This document shows positions 9,413-19,823 of a stretch of 64,000 nt of DNA, one piece after another. The stretch comes from Pogostemon cablin. Lineage: Eukaryota; Streptophyta; Magnoliopsida; Lamiales; Lamiaceae. The first letter of the stretch is position 1. Every line of letters starts with the position of its first letter. The notes under the pieces were generated by a model. That model did no database searches. It was given only the letters and a program-made list of their open reading frames with translations, and was not told the origin of the DNA. The translations under genes were made by a program, and so were the position numbers. The stretch is from positions 23,323,835-23,387,834 of the forward strand of contig CM042955.1 of NCBI GenBank assembly GCA_023678885.1, written 5' to 3'.

Positions 9413-11533
9413 TTAGGGACGGAAGTCGGGTTGGAAATCCTCTGCGCAGCCTAGGGTATTAAAATGAGCCTTGTAAAAAAAAGAAGAGAAGGAAAAGGAG
9501 GGAGAAAGAAAAAGAGAAGAAAAAGGAGGGAGAAAGGAAACCTCATCTTGTTTTTCAACCTCATCTTGTTTTTCAGTGGAGGCAATGGGCTTCTTCCTCT
9601 TCCAATGTTGATCCCTGGATACGCTGCAATTCTCTACAGATTGACTTTTCTTTCTTTTATGTACTATGGGTCTTACCCTATCATGCACCTGAGAAATATC
9701 TTGGACGTCTTGGTTGTTTTCATCAAGATCATCTCTGATGTCCACTTCTTCCTCTATAGGGACTGATGCTGGGGTAATCAGGTCTTTAATATGATCAGAT
9801 AAGTAAGTGCCATGAGCATGCTTCCACCACTCCTTATATTTAGCCGTCGAGTAGTTTTTAGGAGTTGAGGTTGCGCCTGGAAAGTAAGCCTCAGATTTGG
9901 AGTTACACGTAGTGGAATGCCACCAGTGGTCAAATCCTTCTTCCAATGAGGCCTTGCGCAGGTCTGTTCGGAGCATGTTAGGTATATCTTGCAAAAAACC
10001 AAATTGACGAGCAAATCTATGAGGAGTATATGGCTCCATCACATAACGGCTACCTTGTCTCAATGTGAGATAACTGGTACGAAGAGCTACAAGATGGGTC
10101 CAACTAGTCCAATCATTATTCCCATCATCCACATAGTAGACAGCTACGTCTTTGGAAAAAATATTGCAGGTCCATGAAGCATTATCAGCTGTGTGAATTC
10201 GTTTGCGAGCCTCCTCAGGACTAAAGTATTTTGCACCTTGCTCACCAGAGTAAGCTACCATTCGAGGGTAGGATAATTTACTACCAATCGGAAAATGAGT
10301 CTTGAAATAATGAGCCAACCAAGCATGAACAAAGTGAACAGGAAATGTTGATTTGACTTCGGAGGGATTTGATGAGTCCGAGATTTCGTTCAAACCATGA
10401 TAAATGCTCGTCAGTACTGGAATTGCAAGGCCCACTTTTTTTCCTGCAGCCATTAAACTCGCCACTTTAAAGGTACTTGGTCGTATCAAGCCTACTCCAT
10501 GGTCTGGAAGTGCAAATGTGCAAAGCCAGCATGCTAAATGAGCAGCGAGATATGTCTCTTCTTGGTTTGCTTGCACAATCCCCATTTTTTTGAATTGATT
10601 TAACTCAGCAGATGTCCAGGAATGGTGCTTTGGGATAATGCCAGTTGGATTATAAGTTTTTTTGGGCCGAGAAGTTGACCTTTTCTCAACACGCGTAGGA
10701 GGCGCAGAGTATGTTACAGTCTTCTTAGACCAAAAATCCACCCATCGATCAATCGTCACACCTTTCTTGTTAGTATCCTTGTAGAGCAAATGATAAGCGC
10801 CAAGTAGATGTCTACAGCTGCGCGGGATACATGGCTCATTACTCGTGGAGAACAGTTCTGTTAGGCTCGGCACAGCTTCGTCATACAGGTAGCCAGCTAA
10901 AGGTAACCCCATCAAGTTGTATAAATCCCACAAAGAAATAGACATCTCTCCATGGTTGGTGAGTAAAGTGTTGGTAGAAGAACACCAAGCTTCACAGAAA
11001 GCTTTGATAATTTCACAGTTATAATCATAAGTAAAGAGAGACGCGAAGACAGCATCGTAAAGCTTGAGGTTTTTAAGAAGAGAGCGGTATCGACTTAGTA
11101 CATCTTCAGTCCATTCCCAGTACCCTTCAATGTAATGAAAATCTCCAAGAAATTTAGTTAGCTCTCCCCAAGTTACTTTACCTTTCCTTTCCAAGATGTG
11201 TCGTCCTAAGGAGGGTAGGGGTTTTGAGCTAGGGTGTGGCTCGATATCAGCTCCTTTCAAAGTCCAGGTTATGTTATTCTTCCCTAAAGTAAGCTCATGA
11301 GACCAACATTCAAGGAAGAATTCGTTCTTAAGATTAGTAGGAGCTACGGCATGATTCCCTAACAGAGATTTCTCGACTAAAAGACGAGTCCCTTTATTCA
11401 AGGGTTGACGCTCGTCATCAAGGATCAGTAAGTAGTTTGAGCCGGACTGCCCTGTGATATTTCTGAAGAAAACCATGCCGAGGGTGGATAAACTGCAAAG
11501 CAAGTAAGGGAATATTAGAAGGAAAATAGGCAT
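9413..11533 (-). CDS. Antisense plant mobile domain (PMD) protein of the Tat element
   Basis: This 706-codon open frame on the minus strand lies opposite to pol. From about residue 20 it has the PMD pattern: a LLxDDxRxPL-like start, then WSHELTLGKNNITWTL, YWEWTEDVLSRY, and SLWDLYNLMGLPLAGYLYDE. The middle part with WLCTFALPDHGVGLIRPST and VHAWLAHYF is also typical. The natural start is probably ATG at 11476 or an upstream exon, since TTGCTTTGCAG just upstream is an acceptor. A likely donor (GATGAG/GTTTCC) is at 9542. Host PMD proteins (Arabidopsis MAIN and MAIL1) act in gene expression and transposon silencing; a role for this copy is inference. The basic KRKK-type run near the end could be a nuclear signal. 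Confidence 0.82.
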   Translation of the reverse strand: MPIFLLIFPYLLCSLSTLGMVFFRNITGQSGSNYLLILDDERQPLNKGTRLLVEKSLLGNHAVAPTNLKNEFFLECWSHELTLGKNNITWTLKGADIEPHPSSKPLPSLGRHILERKGKVTWGELTKFLGDFHYIEGYWEWTEDVLSRYRSLLKNLKLYDAVFASLFTYDYNCEIIKAFCEAWCSSTNTLLTNHGEMSISLWDLYNLMGLPLAGYLYDEAVPSLTELFSTSNEPCIPRSCRHLLGAYHLLYKDTNKKGVTIDRWVDFWSKKTVTYSAPPTRVEKRSTSRPKKTYNPTGIIPKHHSWTSAELNQFKKMGIVQANQEETYLAAHLACWLCTFALPDHGVGLIRPSTFKVASLMAAGKKVGLAIPVLTSIYHGLNEISDSSNPSEVKSTFPVHFVHAWLAHYFKTHFPIGSKLSYPRMVAYSGEQGAKYFSPEEARKRIHTADNASWTCNIFSKDVAVYYVDDGNNDWTSWTHLVALRTSYLTLRQGSRYVMEPYTPHRFARQFGFLQDIPNMLRTDLRKASLEEGFDHWWHSTTCNSKSEAYFPGATSTPKNYSTAKYKEWWKHAHGTYLSDHIKDLITPASVPIEEEVDIRDDLDENNQDVQDISQVHDRVRPIVHKRKKSQSVENCSVSRDQHWKRKKPIASTEKQDEVEKQDEVSFLPPFSSLFLSPSFSFSSFFYKAHFNTLGCAEDFQPDFRP

Positions 11534-11859
11534 GAAATAATTTAAAGTTCATGAATTTAAATTAATTAAGGAGCCCAAAATAAACTTATGGGTCAATTAA
11601 TTATTGAAATTCAAAGCCCAGGAAATATATAAATTAGAATTCAGCCCAGGAAATAAGGAATTAGTTGAAGCCCAAGGTAGAAATATCTCACTACAATGAG
11701 CTATCACAAATAAAGGAAGATTGATCAAAAGCCCAAAGTAAAAAAAAAAGGAAAAGTCAAAATAGACTTAAGAAAGTCAAAATTGAGGGCTTGGTAAGAG
11801 ATTGATGTTATCTGTACAGAAGATGTCGAGAATCCCAGCTTTTATCCTCAAAATTCAAT
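11534..11859. other. Presumed intron of the antisense Tat gene, AT-rich part
   Basis: This purine-rich plus strand contains several GCCCA-type repeats (AGCCCAGGAAAT and variants). It has no coding sequence. If the antisense model is right it is spliced out with 11860-13200. Confidence 0.45.
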
Positions 11860-12540
11860 CTGCTGCCATCACCGTGCGCGACCAGCCGCTAATCCGATGC
11901 TGGAAATCCTCACCACTGCCGGTGCTCGGGTCTCGTCATCCCTCGATTGCTGCACACACCGGAGCCCGTCGTCATTTCGGATCCGCATTGTTGTCTCCGG
12001 CGAACGCGACTACTGCTTTTGCCGCTCAGCCATCACCACGACACGGCCGCCGCACCGCCAACCGCTGCGCCGATCTCTCGTTGCCACACGCTACCATGGA
12101 TCGCGACACCGCCTCCATCCGCTGCTACAAATCGCCAGCCGCCGCAATCCCGCCATCACCGCCGCTGCGGATTGTTGGACATCGCTACGTCTCCTCGATT
12201 GAGCTGCTACCATGACTCACCAACAATCTTCACCATCTGCCGCTACAGATCTGCCACGCTGATCCACACGCTGCCGCTCAACCGCCGCGCCGCCGCTCAC
12301 TGTTACCGGGAGCACGCATCATCGGCTGCTCTCCGATCTTTCATCGCGAAAGCCCAGCCACGACACTGCCACCATCTGCTGCAAATCACCACTGCGCTAG
12401 CATCGGATTGCCATCACACGTAGACTTGTGCAGCCGGAGAGCACCATCGCGCACCATCGTCGATCTACCGTTGATCGCACTCTGTTCGCTGCTGCCGCAC
12501 ACTCTGACAGTCGGACTATTGTGGATAGCGGAAAATTGAG
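11860..12540. other. GC-rich island inside the Tat element
   Basis: This stretch is much richer in C and G than its surroundings, dominated on the plus strand by GCCGC, CATCACC and CACCG runs. Open frames exist on the plus strand in more than one phase (11802-12215, 11897-12202, 11947-12423), none with a recognised domain. It could be captured host sequence or a diverged repeat. Overlapping open frames in a GC-rich, stop-poor stretch are expected by chance. Confidence 0.45.
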
Positions 12541-12590
12541 CCAAGGGTGACGGAGGCGGTTGGCGGATTGTTGACGGCTATCGAGGTGGT

Positions 12591-12955
12591 AGATGGATTT
12601 TGTTGAAGAATGATGATGTGTTCTGTTGACAGAGGCAGTTGATGGGAGACGGGAAAGGCCGTTGATTGTAAACAGAGGCTGATCGTTGTAGGTGGACAGA
12701 GGCTGTAGGCGGTAGATGGGTTTTGTTGAAGAATGATGATGTGTTCTGTTGACAGAGGCAGTTGATGGGAGACGGGAAAGGCCGTTGATTGTAAACAGAG
12801 GCTGATCGTTGTAGGTGGACAGAGGCTGTAGGCGGTAGATGGGTTTTGTTGAAGAATGATGATGTGTTCTGTTGACAGAGGCAGTTGATGGGAGACGGGG
12901 AAGGCCGTTGATTGTAAACAGAGGCTGATCGTTGATTGTAGATAGAAGCTGTTTA
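12591..12955 (-). repeat. Three 123-bp tandem repeats
   Basis: Units start at AGATGG(A/G)TTTTG at 12591, 12714 and 12837 and are nearly identical; the third is incomplete. The unit is 41 codons long, so a minus-strand frame (12516-13202) stays open across all three. I see no domain in it. The near identity suggests recent duplication. The array lies in the leader or first intron of the antisense gene. Confidence 0.88.
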
Positions 12956-13302
12956 CTTGTTGACAGAAATTGACACTCATTCGATCAGTCCGAGGATTCA
13001 TGAGTGATCGTAAGCACCAATTTGGATCATTCCGAGAAGGGAAGGATGTTGCTTGGCTTCTTGGTTTCAAAAAATAAGAGAGATAACATATGCAGAAATA
13101 AAGAGAACCAAGAAAGAAAATACATGCAGAAATCAATATAGAAGCAATAAGAAGCAATAGTTCAAGAAGAAAATAAGGAAGAAAGAAGATACAATACCAC
13201 AACCTCTTGCCAAGTCAGCAGCTTCCAACGGAGAAGAGAATCTGTAAAAAAAGAGAGAAGCAAATCAGGTGAGATGTGAGAATTGAAGGGCAGGACCTCT
13301 TC

Positions 13303-13310
13303 TTATATAG
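13303..13310 (-). promoter_or_regulatory. TATA box of the antisense PMD gene
   Basis: On the minus strand CCCCTATATAAGAAG lies upstream of a leader that passes through a plausible acceptor (TTTTTTTACAG) near 13240 and a donor (GGCAAGAG/GTTGTG) near 13200. This arrangement suggests an independent promoter for the antisense gene. It is a sequence match only; a transcript start near 13275 is inferred. Confidence 0.6.
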
Positions 13311-13640
13311 GGGTTGGAAAATTGGGGATAAGTACGTGAAGATTACTCAAATATTTCTTTGGATTCGTTTTGTGTAATCTGAGATTATCATGTTATCTTT
13401 GTTGAGGATCCAGTATATAAAAAAAAAAAAAGAATAAACTTTGAAAAATGATAAGCCCAAATCGTGGAGATGGATTAGTATGGGCCATAACATTCTTTTA
13501 TTAACCCGTCATGTTGTTCTTAATATTAAGAATTAATGGGCCAAATAAAATGAATTAATAGGTAAAAAGAAGAAGGATACAAGAAGCAAGAAATTAAATA
13601 TTGCAATTTATTCACTTCAAAGAAATATTTCAGTGAACAA

Positions 13641-13656
13641 AATGCAAGGGGGCATT
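13641..13656 (+). other. Polypurine tract of the Tat element
   Basis: AATGCAAGGGGGCATT directly precedes the 3' LTR, where plus-strand DNA synthesis should be primed. The G-run is short but in the expected place. Confidence 0.7.
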
Positions 13657-14899
13657 TGTAGGCAATTAAATTTTATTGCCTAATAAATATAAATGCAAAG
13701 AAAATATATTAAATATTGATTAAATATTTATTTATTAAGGAATTTAAATAAATTAATTCCTAAAATAAGTAAATAAATAATTGATAATTAATATAATTAT
13801 TAGAGCCCAAATCCAAGTCAAATGGGCTCGATTCAAGTCAAAAGAGCCTCATTCAAGTCATGTGGGCTTGACCCAAGTCAAACCCAGCATGCCTAATTAA
13901 ATTAAATAGGCCCAAGTCAAACCCAGCATGCCTAATTAAATTAAATAGGCCCAAGTCAAACCCAGCATGCCTAATTAAATTAAATAGGCCCAAGTCAAAT
14001 CCAGCATGCCTAATTAAATTAAATAGGCCCAAGTTAAATCCAGCAGGCTTATTTAAATTAAATAGGCGCGTATCCAGTCCAGCAGGCTTAATTAAAGGAA
14101 GAAGCCCAACATATCTTTTGAAGGAGAAAATATCTCTCAAGTGGTTATTTTCTCTACCTATAAATAAGGACCTTCAGTCCTCATTCCAAACACATTCAAG
14201 CTCCCGAAGACAAGACGCTCTTGAAGAGATCAAGAACACTCGAGGATCTTCAAATCTTCGAATCTTCAAGCTCAAGAACACTCGAGGATCTTCAAATCTT
14301 CGAATCTTCAAGCTCAAGACCTTCGAGGATCTTCAAATCTTCGAATCTTCAAGCTCAAGACCTTCGAGGATCTTCAAATCTTCGAATCTTCAAGCTCAAG
14401 ACCTTCGAGGATCTTCAAATCTTCGAGTCTTCAAACTCCAGATCTTCAAGTCTTCAAAGCTTCAAGTCGAAGGCTTCAAGTCAATCTTTAAGCAGCTTCA
14501 AAGTAACTTCAAGTCAAGAACCGCCTCCGATCAAGGACCAAGGTGCTAAGCCTCTCCGATCCGGCGTTCTTCATCCAGTAAAATTCGTGAGGTCAACGGT
14601 GTTCTACCAAATTGAACGACGTTCTTCACGACAAATTCAAGTCAACGTTCATTCCGAACAAAGGCTCGACGCCTCCGGATAAACGTTTTCAAGCTTCAAG
14701 TCCCGAACCCGAGCTCGGACAAGCTTCATCCAAAGATCCGACTCAGAAAGTTGGTAAAAGTCAAGAAAGTCAACTCAAGAGAGGAATCAGAGGATAAATA
14801 GAAGTTGTTTACTTCAATTCTCAAGTTTAATCCACATTGGATTATCATTGTAATTTATTTTGTGTTTATTATTTAATAAATACAAAATTTGCTGTTACA
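13657..14899 (+). repeat. 3' LTR of the Tat element
   Basis: This 1243-bp copy of 119-1438 has five 39-bp units (13872-14066), a TATA box at 14159-14166 and the 41-42-bp array at 14241-14446. It ends in GTTACA and is followed by ACGCC. Confidence 0.93.
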
Positions 14900-14985
14900 A
14901 CGCCCAATATAGTAAAATGGTAACCTTTCGATATAAATGTGGGGGCTATATAAGAATTTATAGAAAATCAAAAACTAAAAAAGTT
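14900..14985. mobile_element. Right half of the MITE split by the Tat element
   Basis: The sequence resumes with ACGCCCAATATAGTAAAATGG, close to the ACGCCCAAAATGGCAAAATG run of the Stowaway copy at 16244-16469 (minus strand). The right end of the element is not clear. Confidence 0.45.
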
Positions 14986-16243
14986 GTACAAAAAAGAAAA
15001 CCTTATAGGTTGATAGGGAAAATAAGACCCCCACCCTGGAAATCTAAACCGAATCACAATGGATCGAAGCCCCTCTTTTCCTTCCAATTAGTGACAATAT
15101 TCGCCGAGTAGCTCTCTTTCCACTGACGCTTAACATCAAGGTGTACGTGTATAGGCCCATCAGTCTATCCAAAGTGCTCAACATCAAGTCCGGCTTGGCT
15201 CTTTGATCGATGACGTTGTCTCATCATCCTTTAAGTTAGTGTATCTGCTGCTAAAGAAGGAGAGCGAAGATTTTTTTTTAAATCATTCCGAAGTGTTTAC
15301 CACTAATCATCCCCGGATCCTTCCCGGGGATGGAGAGACTATAATTTAGTTAATATAAAATCTTTTGTACATCATGTATACGATCTAAAATTCTTACATT
15401 CAAATTCAAATCCGATTGAAAATAATACTCTTATCGACTTAAATTATATTTTTTTACAATATTAAATAAATAAAAAACTCTTGATTTAATTAAAATTAAA
15501 ATTAAATTTTTAGTTTTTTTAGCCAGTGTTATTAGCTCACAACATTTTAACCAATATATTTTCAAATAAAAATAATACACTTAGTAATTAAAATAAATGA
15601 CTTTTATGAATTACATGTATATTCTTAATACTACTAAATTAGGATTTACGAATCCTATGACACCAATAAACGATTTCAATCGTTACATCAAATTTTATTT
15701 AATTATTATATTTCTACCATTAATTAAATTAAATAATTAAAAAATAATAAAAGAACACTACAACTACCCTAACTTATAGCCTATAAATCAAAATTCACCC
15801 TTAAATTAGTTTTATCAATTGAATCCGAATGCAGATTTCATGCATGCACTTGGGTGCATAAATCAACTCTTCAACTAAAAATATATTATCATTTTAAATG
15901 TACCTATTTTAAATTTTTAATAATGGGTTTCCGTTGAACTACTAAAGAAATTGGTCCTTAATTTACATATTTTTATCACATTTGATTCTGTTGAAGAGAA
16001 AAATAAAAATAATGATTCATTAAAATAATCCCTCTATTTTGATAGGAAGTTTACATTTACTTTTGTATGGATATTAAAAAATACTTTTTCTATTTCAATA
16101 AGATTTTCACTCTTTTTAATTTGCATTTCGTAATATTCTTCACCTTCTGAAATAGCACGAGTTTCAAAATAACTAACTTGAAATACACCCTATTTTCAAA
16201 AACATCAATCTCACCTATTTGACATAACTTTCTATATCATTTA
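14986..16243. other. AT-rich intergenic spacer
   Basis: No ORF with a recognised domain, RNA gene or clear repeat boundary was seen. 15040-15300 is less AT-rich and could be an old gene or transposon fragment that I cannot identify. The rest is poly-A/T-rich plant spacer. Confidence 0.5.
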
Positions 16244-16469
16244 CTCCCTCCGTCCGCCGGATAGATCCACATTTTGCCATTTTGGGCGTCCGCACCAAAG
16301 GTCCACATTTTCCTTTTTAAACACATGGGACCCACACACATCACTAATGCAATAAATATATGGGACTCATACACCCCACTAATACAACTACCAACTACAC
16401 ATTAAATAATAATACTCCTTAATATACGCGTAAAAAGTAAATGTGGACGTTATAGGCGGACGGAGGGAG
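16244..16469. mobile_element. Stowaway-type MITE (Tc1/mariner derivative)
   Basis: The left end CTCCCTCCGTCCGCC and right end GGCGGACGGAGGGAG are perfect 15-bp inverted repeats, flanked by TA on both sides (16242-16243 and 16470-16471). The element is 226 bp long with no coding capacity. CTCCCTCCGT ends with a TA duplication define the plant Stowaway group. Confidence 0.93.
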
Positions 16470-16825
16470 TATTTATTATTTAAAAGTACAATTTTATGCT
16501 CACAAATCAATAAAATTAATTTTAAAAAATAATTTTTCTCAAACTTCATGTCTTCAATAAAAATAAAGAAATTCCGGGAAGGTGGGAGCATATATATTTG
16601 TATACGTATAAATACTTGAATCTTTAGACCACTGTCATAGAAGCATGCAAATTGCAATAGTTAGGTGAAGTTGATTCTGATTAATTTCAAGATCTTTGAC
16701 TAATAATAGAACTCACTTGCTAATGTGTCTTGGCAGTAAAATCATATTTAGTCAATTAGAAAATTCCAACCACGAAAATCACGCCACGTTTGCACGATTC
16801 AATGTCTCACACATGCAAATATCTA

Positions 16826-16846
16826 TTATATATATATATATATACA
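16826..16846. repeat. (TA)n microsatellite
   Basis: About ten TA units lie just left of the MULE-type element. The surrounding 16472-16856 shows nothing else I can name. Confidence 0.8.
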
Positions 16847-16856
16847 TCATTTTCTC

Positions 16857-18536
16857 GAGTTAAAAGTTTATTTTGTTCCATAATTATTGAAAACTTTAGA
16901 TTTTGTCCCAAAAAAGATATTTGTATCGATTTTGTCCTATAATTATTGGTTTTGTATCAATTTTGCCCAATTTTCGCCGGAACCCTAGATTTTCGCCGGA
17001 AATTGGTCACGTGCCACGCACGTGACTGTTCCATTTGGGGAAACCGGTGACCATGTTGAGGTGTCACTAATGTGTCAATCAAGTAAGATTCTTCAAATCA
17101 TAATGTGCCACATCAAATTTTAATTTGTTTTTGTAAAGTCAAAATGCTGATTCAACATATCAACCCAATTTTTATATTTTATTACATGATATTTTTTTTA
17201 AAGTAATATTAAAATATGAATAACATTTAAAACAAAAAAATTAAAAAAATAAAATCAAATACAGAGAAGAAAAGAAAACAGATCTGTGAACTCTTCTTAG
17301 TGTTCTACCGATGAATTGCCGTCGACCATCACAAGTACCCTCGCCGCAACAAGAACCAGAAACGGAGAACCCTTGACTAAGGAACCACCGGCCGCCGCCC
17401 ATCACCAGTACCCTCTCCGGAACGAGAACCAGAAACGAAGATCCCTCGTCTAAGGAACCACCGGCCGTCGCTCTCCCTCAGCCGGTGCAACAGTACTCGC
17501 GTGCTCGAGTTCCTCTACTACCCGCCAGCACCGTGCCCGGTGCCCCAGCCTCCTCCACCAGCCCCTGTGCGCGTCTCTTTCCATTTAATTTTTCAAACAT
17601 CATCGGCGTCGAGCCTCTTCTTGCCGCCCTCGTTCTCGAATTGTAGCAGGAGCCTTTCACGCCGGATTCGCCGCTGTTAAGGGTTACAAATTTGGGGATT
17701 ACATAAAATTTCGTTTGATTAAAGTTTTTCTTCAAATTTGTGGTTACAAGTCTCCCAAATTGTTCTTCAATATATTTTTGTTCGTCGATTTAGGTATATT
17801 TTTGTTCTTCGATTTTATGTTCTTCGATTTAGGGTTCTTGATTTGGGTATGCTGATTCGATGGTCAGAGGGGTGGCTTTGCTGGTTGCGTTGGGAGTGAC
17901 GTTCGTTTATGTGAAGTGGTGCTGACGATCCGGCGGATGGAGGAGGCGGCGGAGGTAGGAGGGGCGCTGCGGTTTGATTTTGTTGCTGCAAGGAAGATGA
18001 ATAGATGATGAACTGTTTTTCATTTTAAATTTTTTAGTTTCTGTATCAATTACTAATTGTTTTTAAATTTTTTAGTTTCTGTATCAATTACTAATTGTTT
18101 CTTTTTTTAATTCTTTTTGTTAATTTTTTTAAATTAATGTAATTTTCAATTTTTTAATGTGAAATATGGTGTGGCATGATTTAATATATTTGTATATTAT
18201 TTTTAAATAAAATAATTTAAAATATATATTAGGAAATTAGATGTGGAGAGTTAGATTTTTGTTTTTTAATTTTTTTTGTTAATTTGATGACGTGGCGGTA
18301 TTATTGGCCCAATTTTACCCATTTGTCCAGGTCACCCACCATTAGCCGGATTTCCCCAAATTATAGGTCACGTGCAGCGCACATGGCCAATTTCCGACGA
18401 GAATCTAGGGTTCCGGCGAAAATTGGGCAAAATTAATACAAAATCAATAGTTATGGGACAAAATCGATACAAATATCTTTTTTGGGACAAAATCTAAAGT
18501 TTTCAATAGTTATGGGACAAAATAAACTTTTAACTC
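16857..18536. mobile_element. Mutator-like (MULE) non-autonomous element with about 190-bp TIRs
   Basis: The left end GAGTTAAAAGTTTATTTTG and the right end are inverted copies that match with few changes over about 190 bp (16857-17046 and about 18350-18536). The flanks TCATTTTCTC and TCCTTTTCTC form a 10-bp duplication with one mismatch; 9-11-bp duplications and long TIRs are the Mutator hallmark. The centre has no transposase. It holds a GC-rich block at about 17320-17660 with a duplicated unit of about 73 bp (ACCACCGGCCG ends near 17393 and 17466), and a tandem duplication of about 38 bp at 18025-18105. The GC-rich block could be captured gene sequence (Pack-MULE type); the source is not recognised. 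Confidence 0.85.
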
Positions 18537-18604
18537 TCCTTTTCTCATTACTAACTTTCTAATACTAGAACTAGAATATCCAATAATAATACTCAAAAGA
18601 TATA

Positions 18605-18889
18605 CTCCCTCATCCGTCACATACTTATGTTCACACTTTCCGTTTTCGTCCGTCACATACTTATGTTCACCACCCAAAAAAGGAAACTTCACATCAACCA
18701 ACAACCTTAAAAGTTATCTTAATTTCAAAAATATCACTCTCACCTAACACACATAACATACTTTATAATTTATTTATTACCTAAAAATACCACAATACCC
18801 CTAAAAAATCAATAAAGTTGGTCAAAAAGTAATTTTTTTTAATCTCCGTATCTACAGTACCAGTGAACATAAGTCCGGGACGGAGGGAG
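18605..18889. mobile_element. Stowaway-type MITE
   Basis: The ends CTCCCTCATCCGTCAC and GGGACGGAGGGAG are imperfect inverted repeats with TA on both sides, and an internal ATACTTATGTTCAC motif occurs twice at the left and inverted at the right. It is 285 bp long, non-coding, and ends about 100 bp before the LURP-one coding sequence, inside its likely promoter region. Confidence 0.88.
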
Positions 18890-18983
18890 TATATATTACT
18901 TATATGTACATAGAAATGTTTATTTACTTGAAACCTACATCAACAACAGTCCACAACTATCCCGAAGAAGAACAAGACGATGA

Positions 18984-19639
18984 TTGCTACAACGGTTCGA
19001 ATATCGACAAGTTACCCTCACAGTTTGGTCTAAGTCTCTTCTTTTGAGCTGCAAAGGTTTCACTGTAATCGCCTCCGATGGCAGCTTGCTCTACAGAGTT
19101 GATAACTACTCCTGCAACCCCGATCAGATCATCCTCATGGATGGTTTTGGTGATCCCATCTACACAATATGTCGACGCAAGTTAAGTATATATCAATATC
19201 TGTAAAACAAAAAAAAATGCAAATTGATATAAATGTGTATATGTTTTTCTTACAAATGGTGTTTGAATATCAGAAGCTGGGGATAGTAGACAACTACTGG
19301 CTGGTGTATGATGGAGAAATTGGCATCAAATCATCATCATCCAAGAAGCCTGTTTTCTGTGTGAGGAAAAACACAAGCATCATCAGAACTAAACCGAGTA
19401 GTGTGGTTGCGCATGTTTCTGGAGAGGGATGTGCTTACACGATCGAAGGATCGTATGCTAGTCGATCGTGTAAGATATTTGATGGAGCAAGGAGGGTTGT
19501 TTCTGAGATCAAGAAGAAAGAGGCGTTGATAGGAGGTGTATCTTTTGGGTTAGAAGTGTGTCAGTTGATTGTTAGACCAGGGATTGATTCAAGATTTGCC
19601 ATGGCTCTAGTGTTGTCGTTGGATCAGATGTTTTCTTAG
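18984..19639 (+). pseudogene. LURP-one-related (LOR) protein locus, apparently broken
   Basis: The first block (18984-19181) reads LTVWSKSLLLSCKGFTVI, LYRVDNY and ILMDGFGDPIYTICRRK. The second block (from 19274) reads KLGIVDNYWLVYDGE, then CAYTIEGSYASRSCKIFDG and ends in TAG at 19639. Together they make the tubby-like beta-barrel LURP-one fold of about 200 residues; some family members act in pathogen response. A short intron of about 92 bp should join them, with CAG at 19271-19273 as acceptor. However, the only nearby GT donor (19181) leaves the wrong phase by one base, and TGA at 18981-18983 cuts the N-terminus. An acidic N-terminal stretch (PEEEQDDD) lies in another frame from 18916. Either two one-base mutations made a pseudogene, or the assembly has two one-base errors. 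Confidence 0.7.
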
Positions 19640-19787
19640 CCTCATCTTTTTAATTTATATTTTAGTAAGTGTTTGATGATATTTAATTAAGATAAAAGTT
19701 CCTATTTTTTAATTATGCATTTAAGATTCTTGAATTGGACTATTAACTCAGTCTTGAGCATAATCCAGTAAGAAAAGGCTATTACAC

Positions 19788-19823
<36 letters not shown>

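Larger units (their letters stand above)
119..14899 (+). mobile_element. Tat-lineage Ty3/gypsy LTR retrotransposon, full structure, coding region decayed
   Basis: The element is bounded by two long direct repeats that start TGTAGGCAAT and end GCTGTTACA. Flanks are ACGTC on the left and ACGCC on the right, a 5-bp target duplication with one mismatch. The order is LTR, primer-binding site, gag-protease, RT, RNase H, second RNase H, integrase, antisense gene, polypurine tract, LTR. A second archaeal-type RNase H and an antisense gene between pol and the 3' LTR are known features of the Tat group. The LTRs differ by about 14 substitutions by eye outside a copy-number difference, so the insertion is fairly young. 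Pol has two frameshifts and an extra stop, so this copy is probably not autonomous. Confidence 0.93.

Noticed and set aside
11802..12423. Three overlapping open frames on the plus strand
   Set aside because: Stop-poor GC-rich sequence gives such frames by chance; no domain, no codon pattern, no splice sites.
12516..13202. 228-codon minus-strand frame
   Set aside because: Open only because the 123-bp repeat is a multiple of three; it lies in the leader or intron of the antisense gene.
14860..15111. 83-codon frame across the 3' LTR end
   Set aside because: It begins in the LTR and ends in flanking DNA, so it is not a conserved gene.
15040..15300. Possible host gene fragment
   Set aside because: Composition is less AT-rich but no frame longer than about 60 codons and no recognisable motif.
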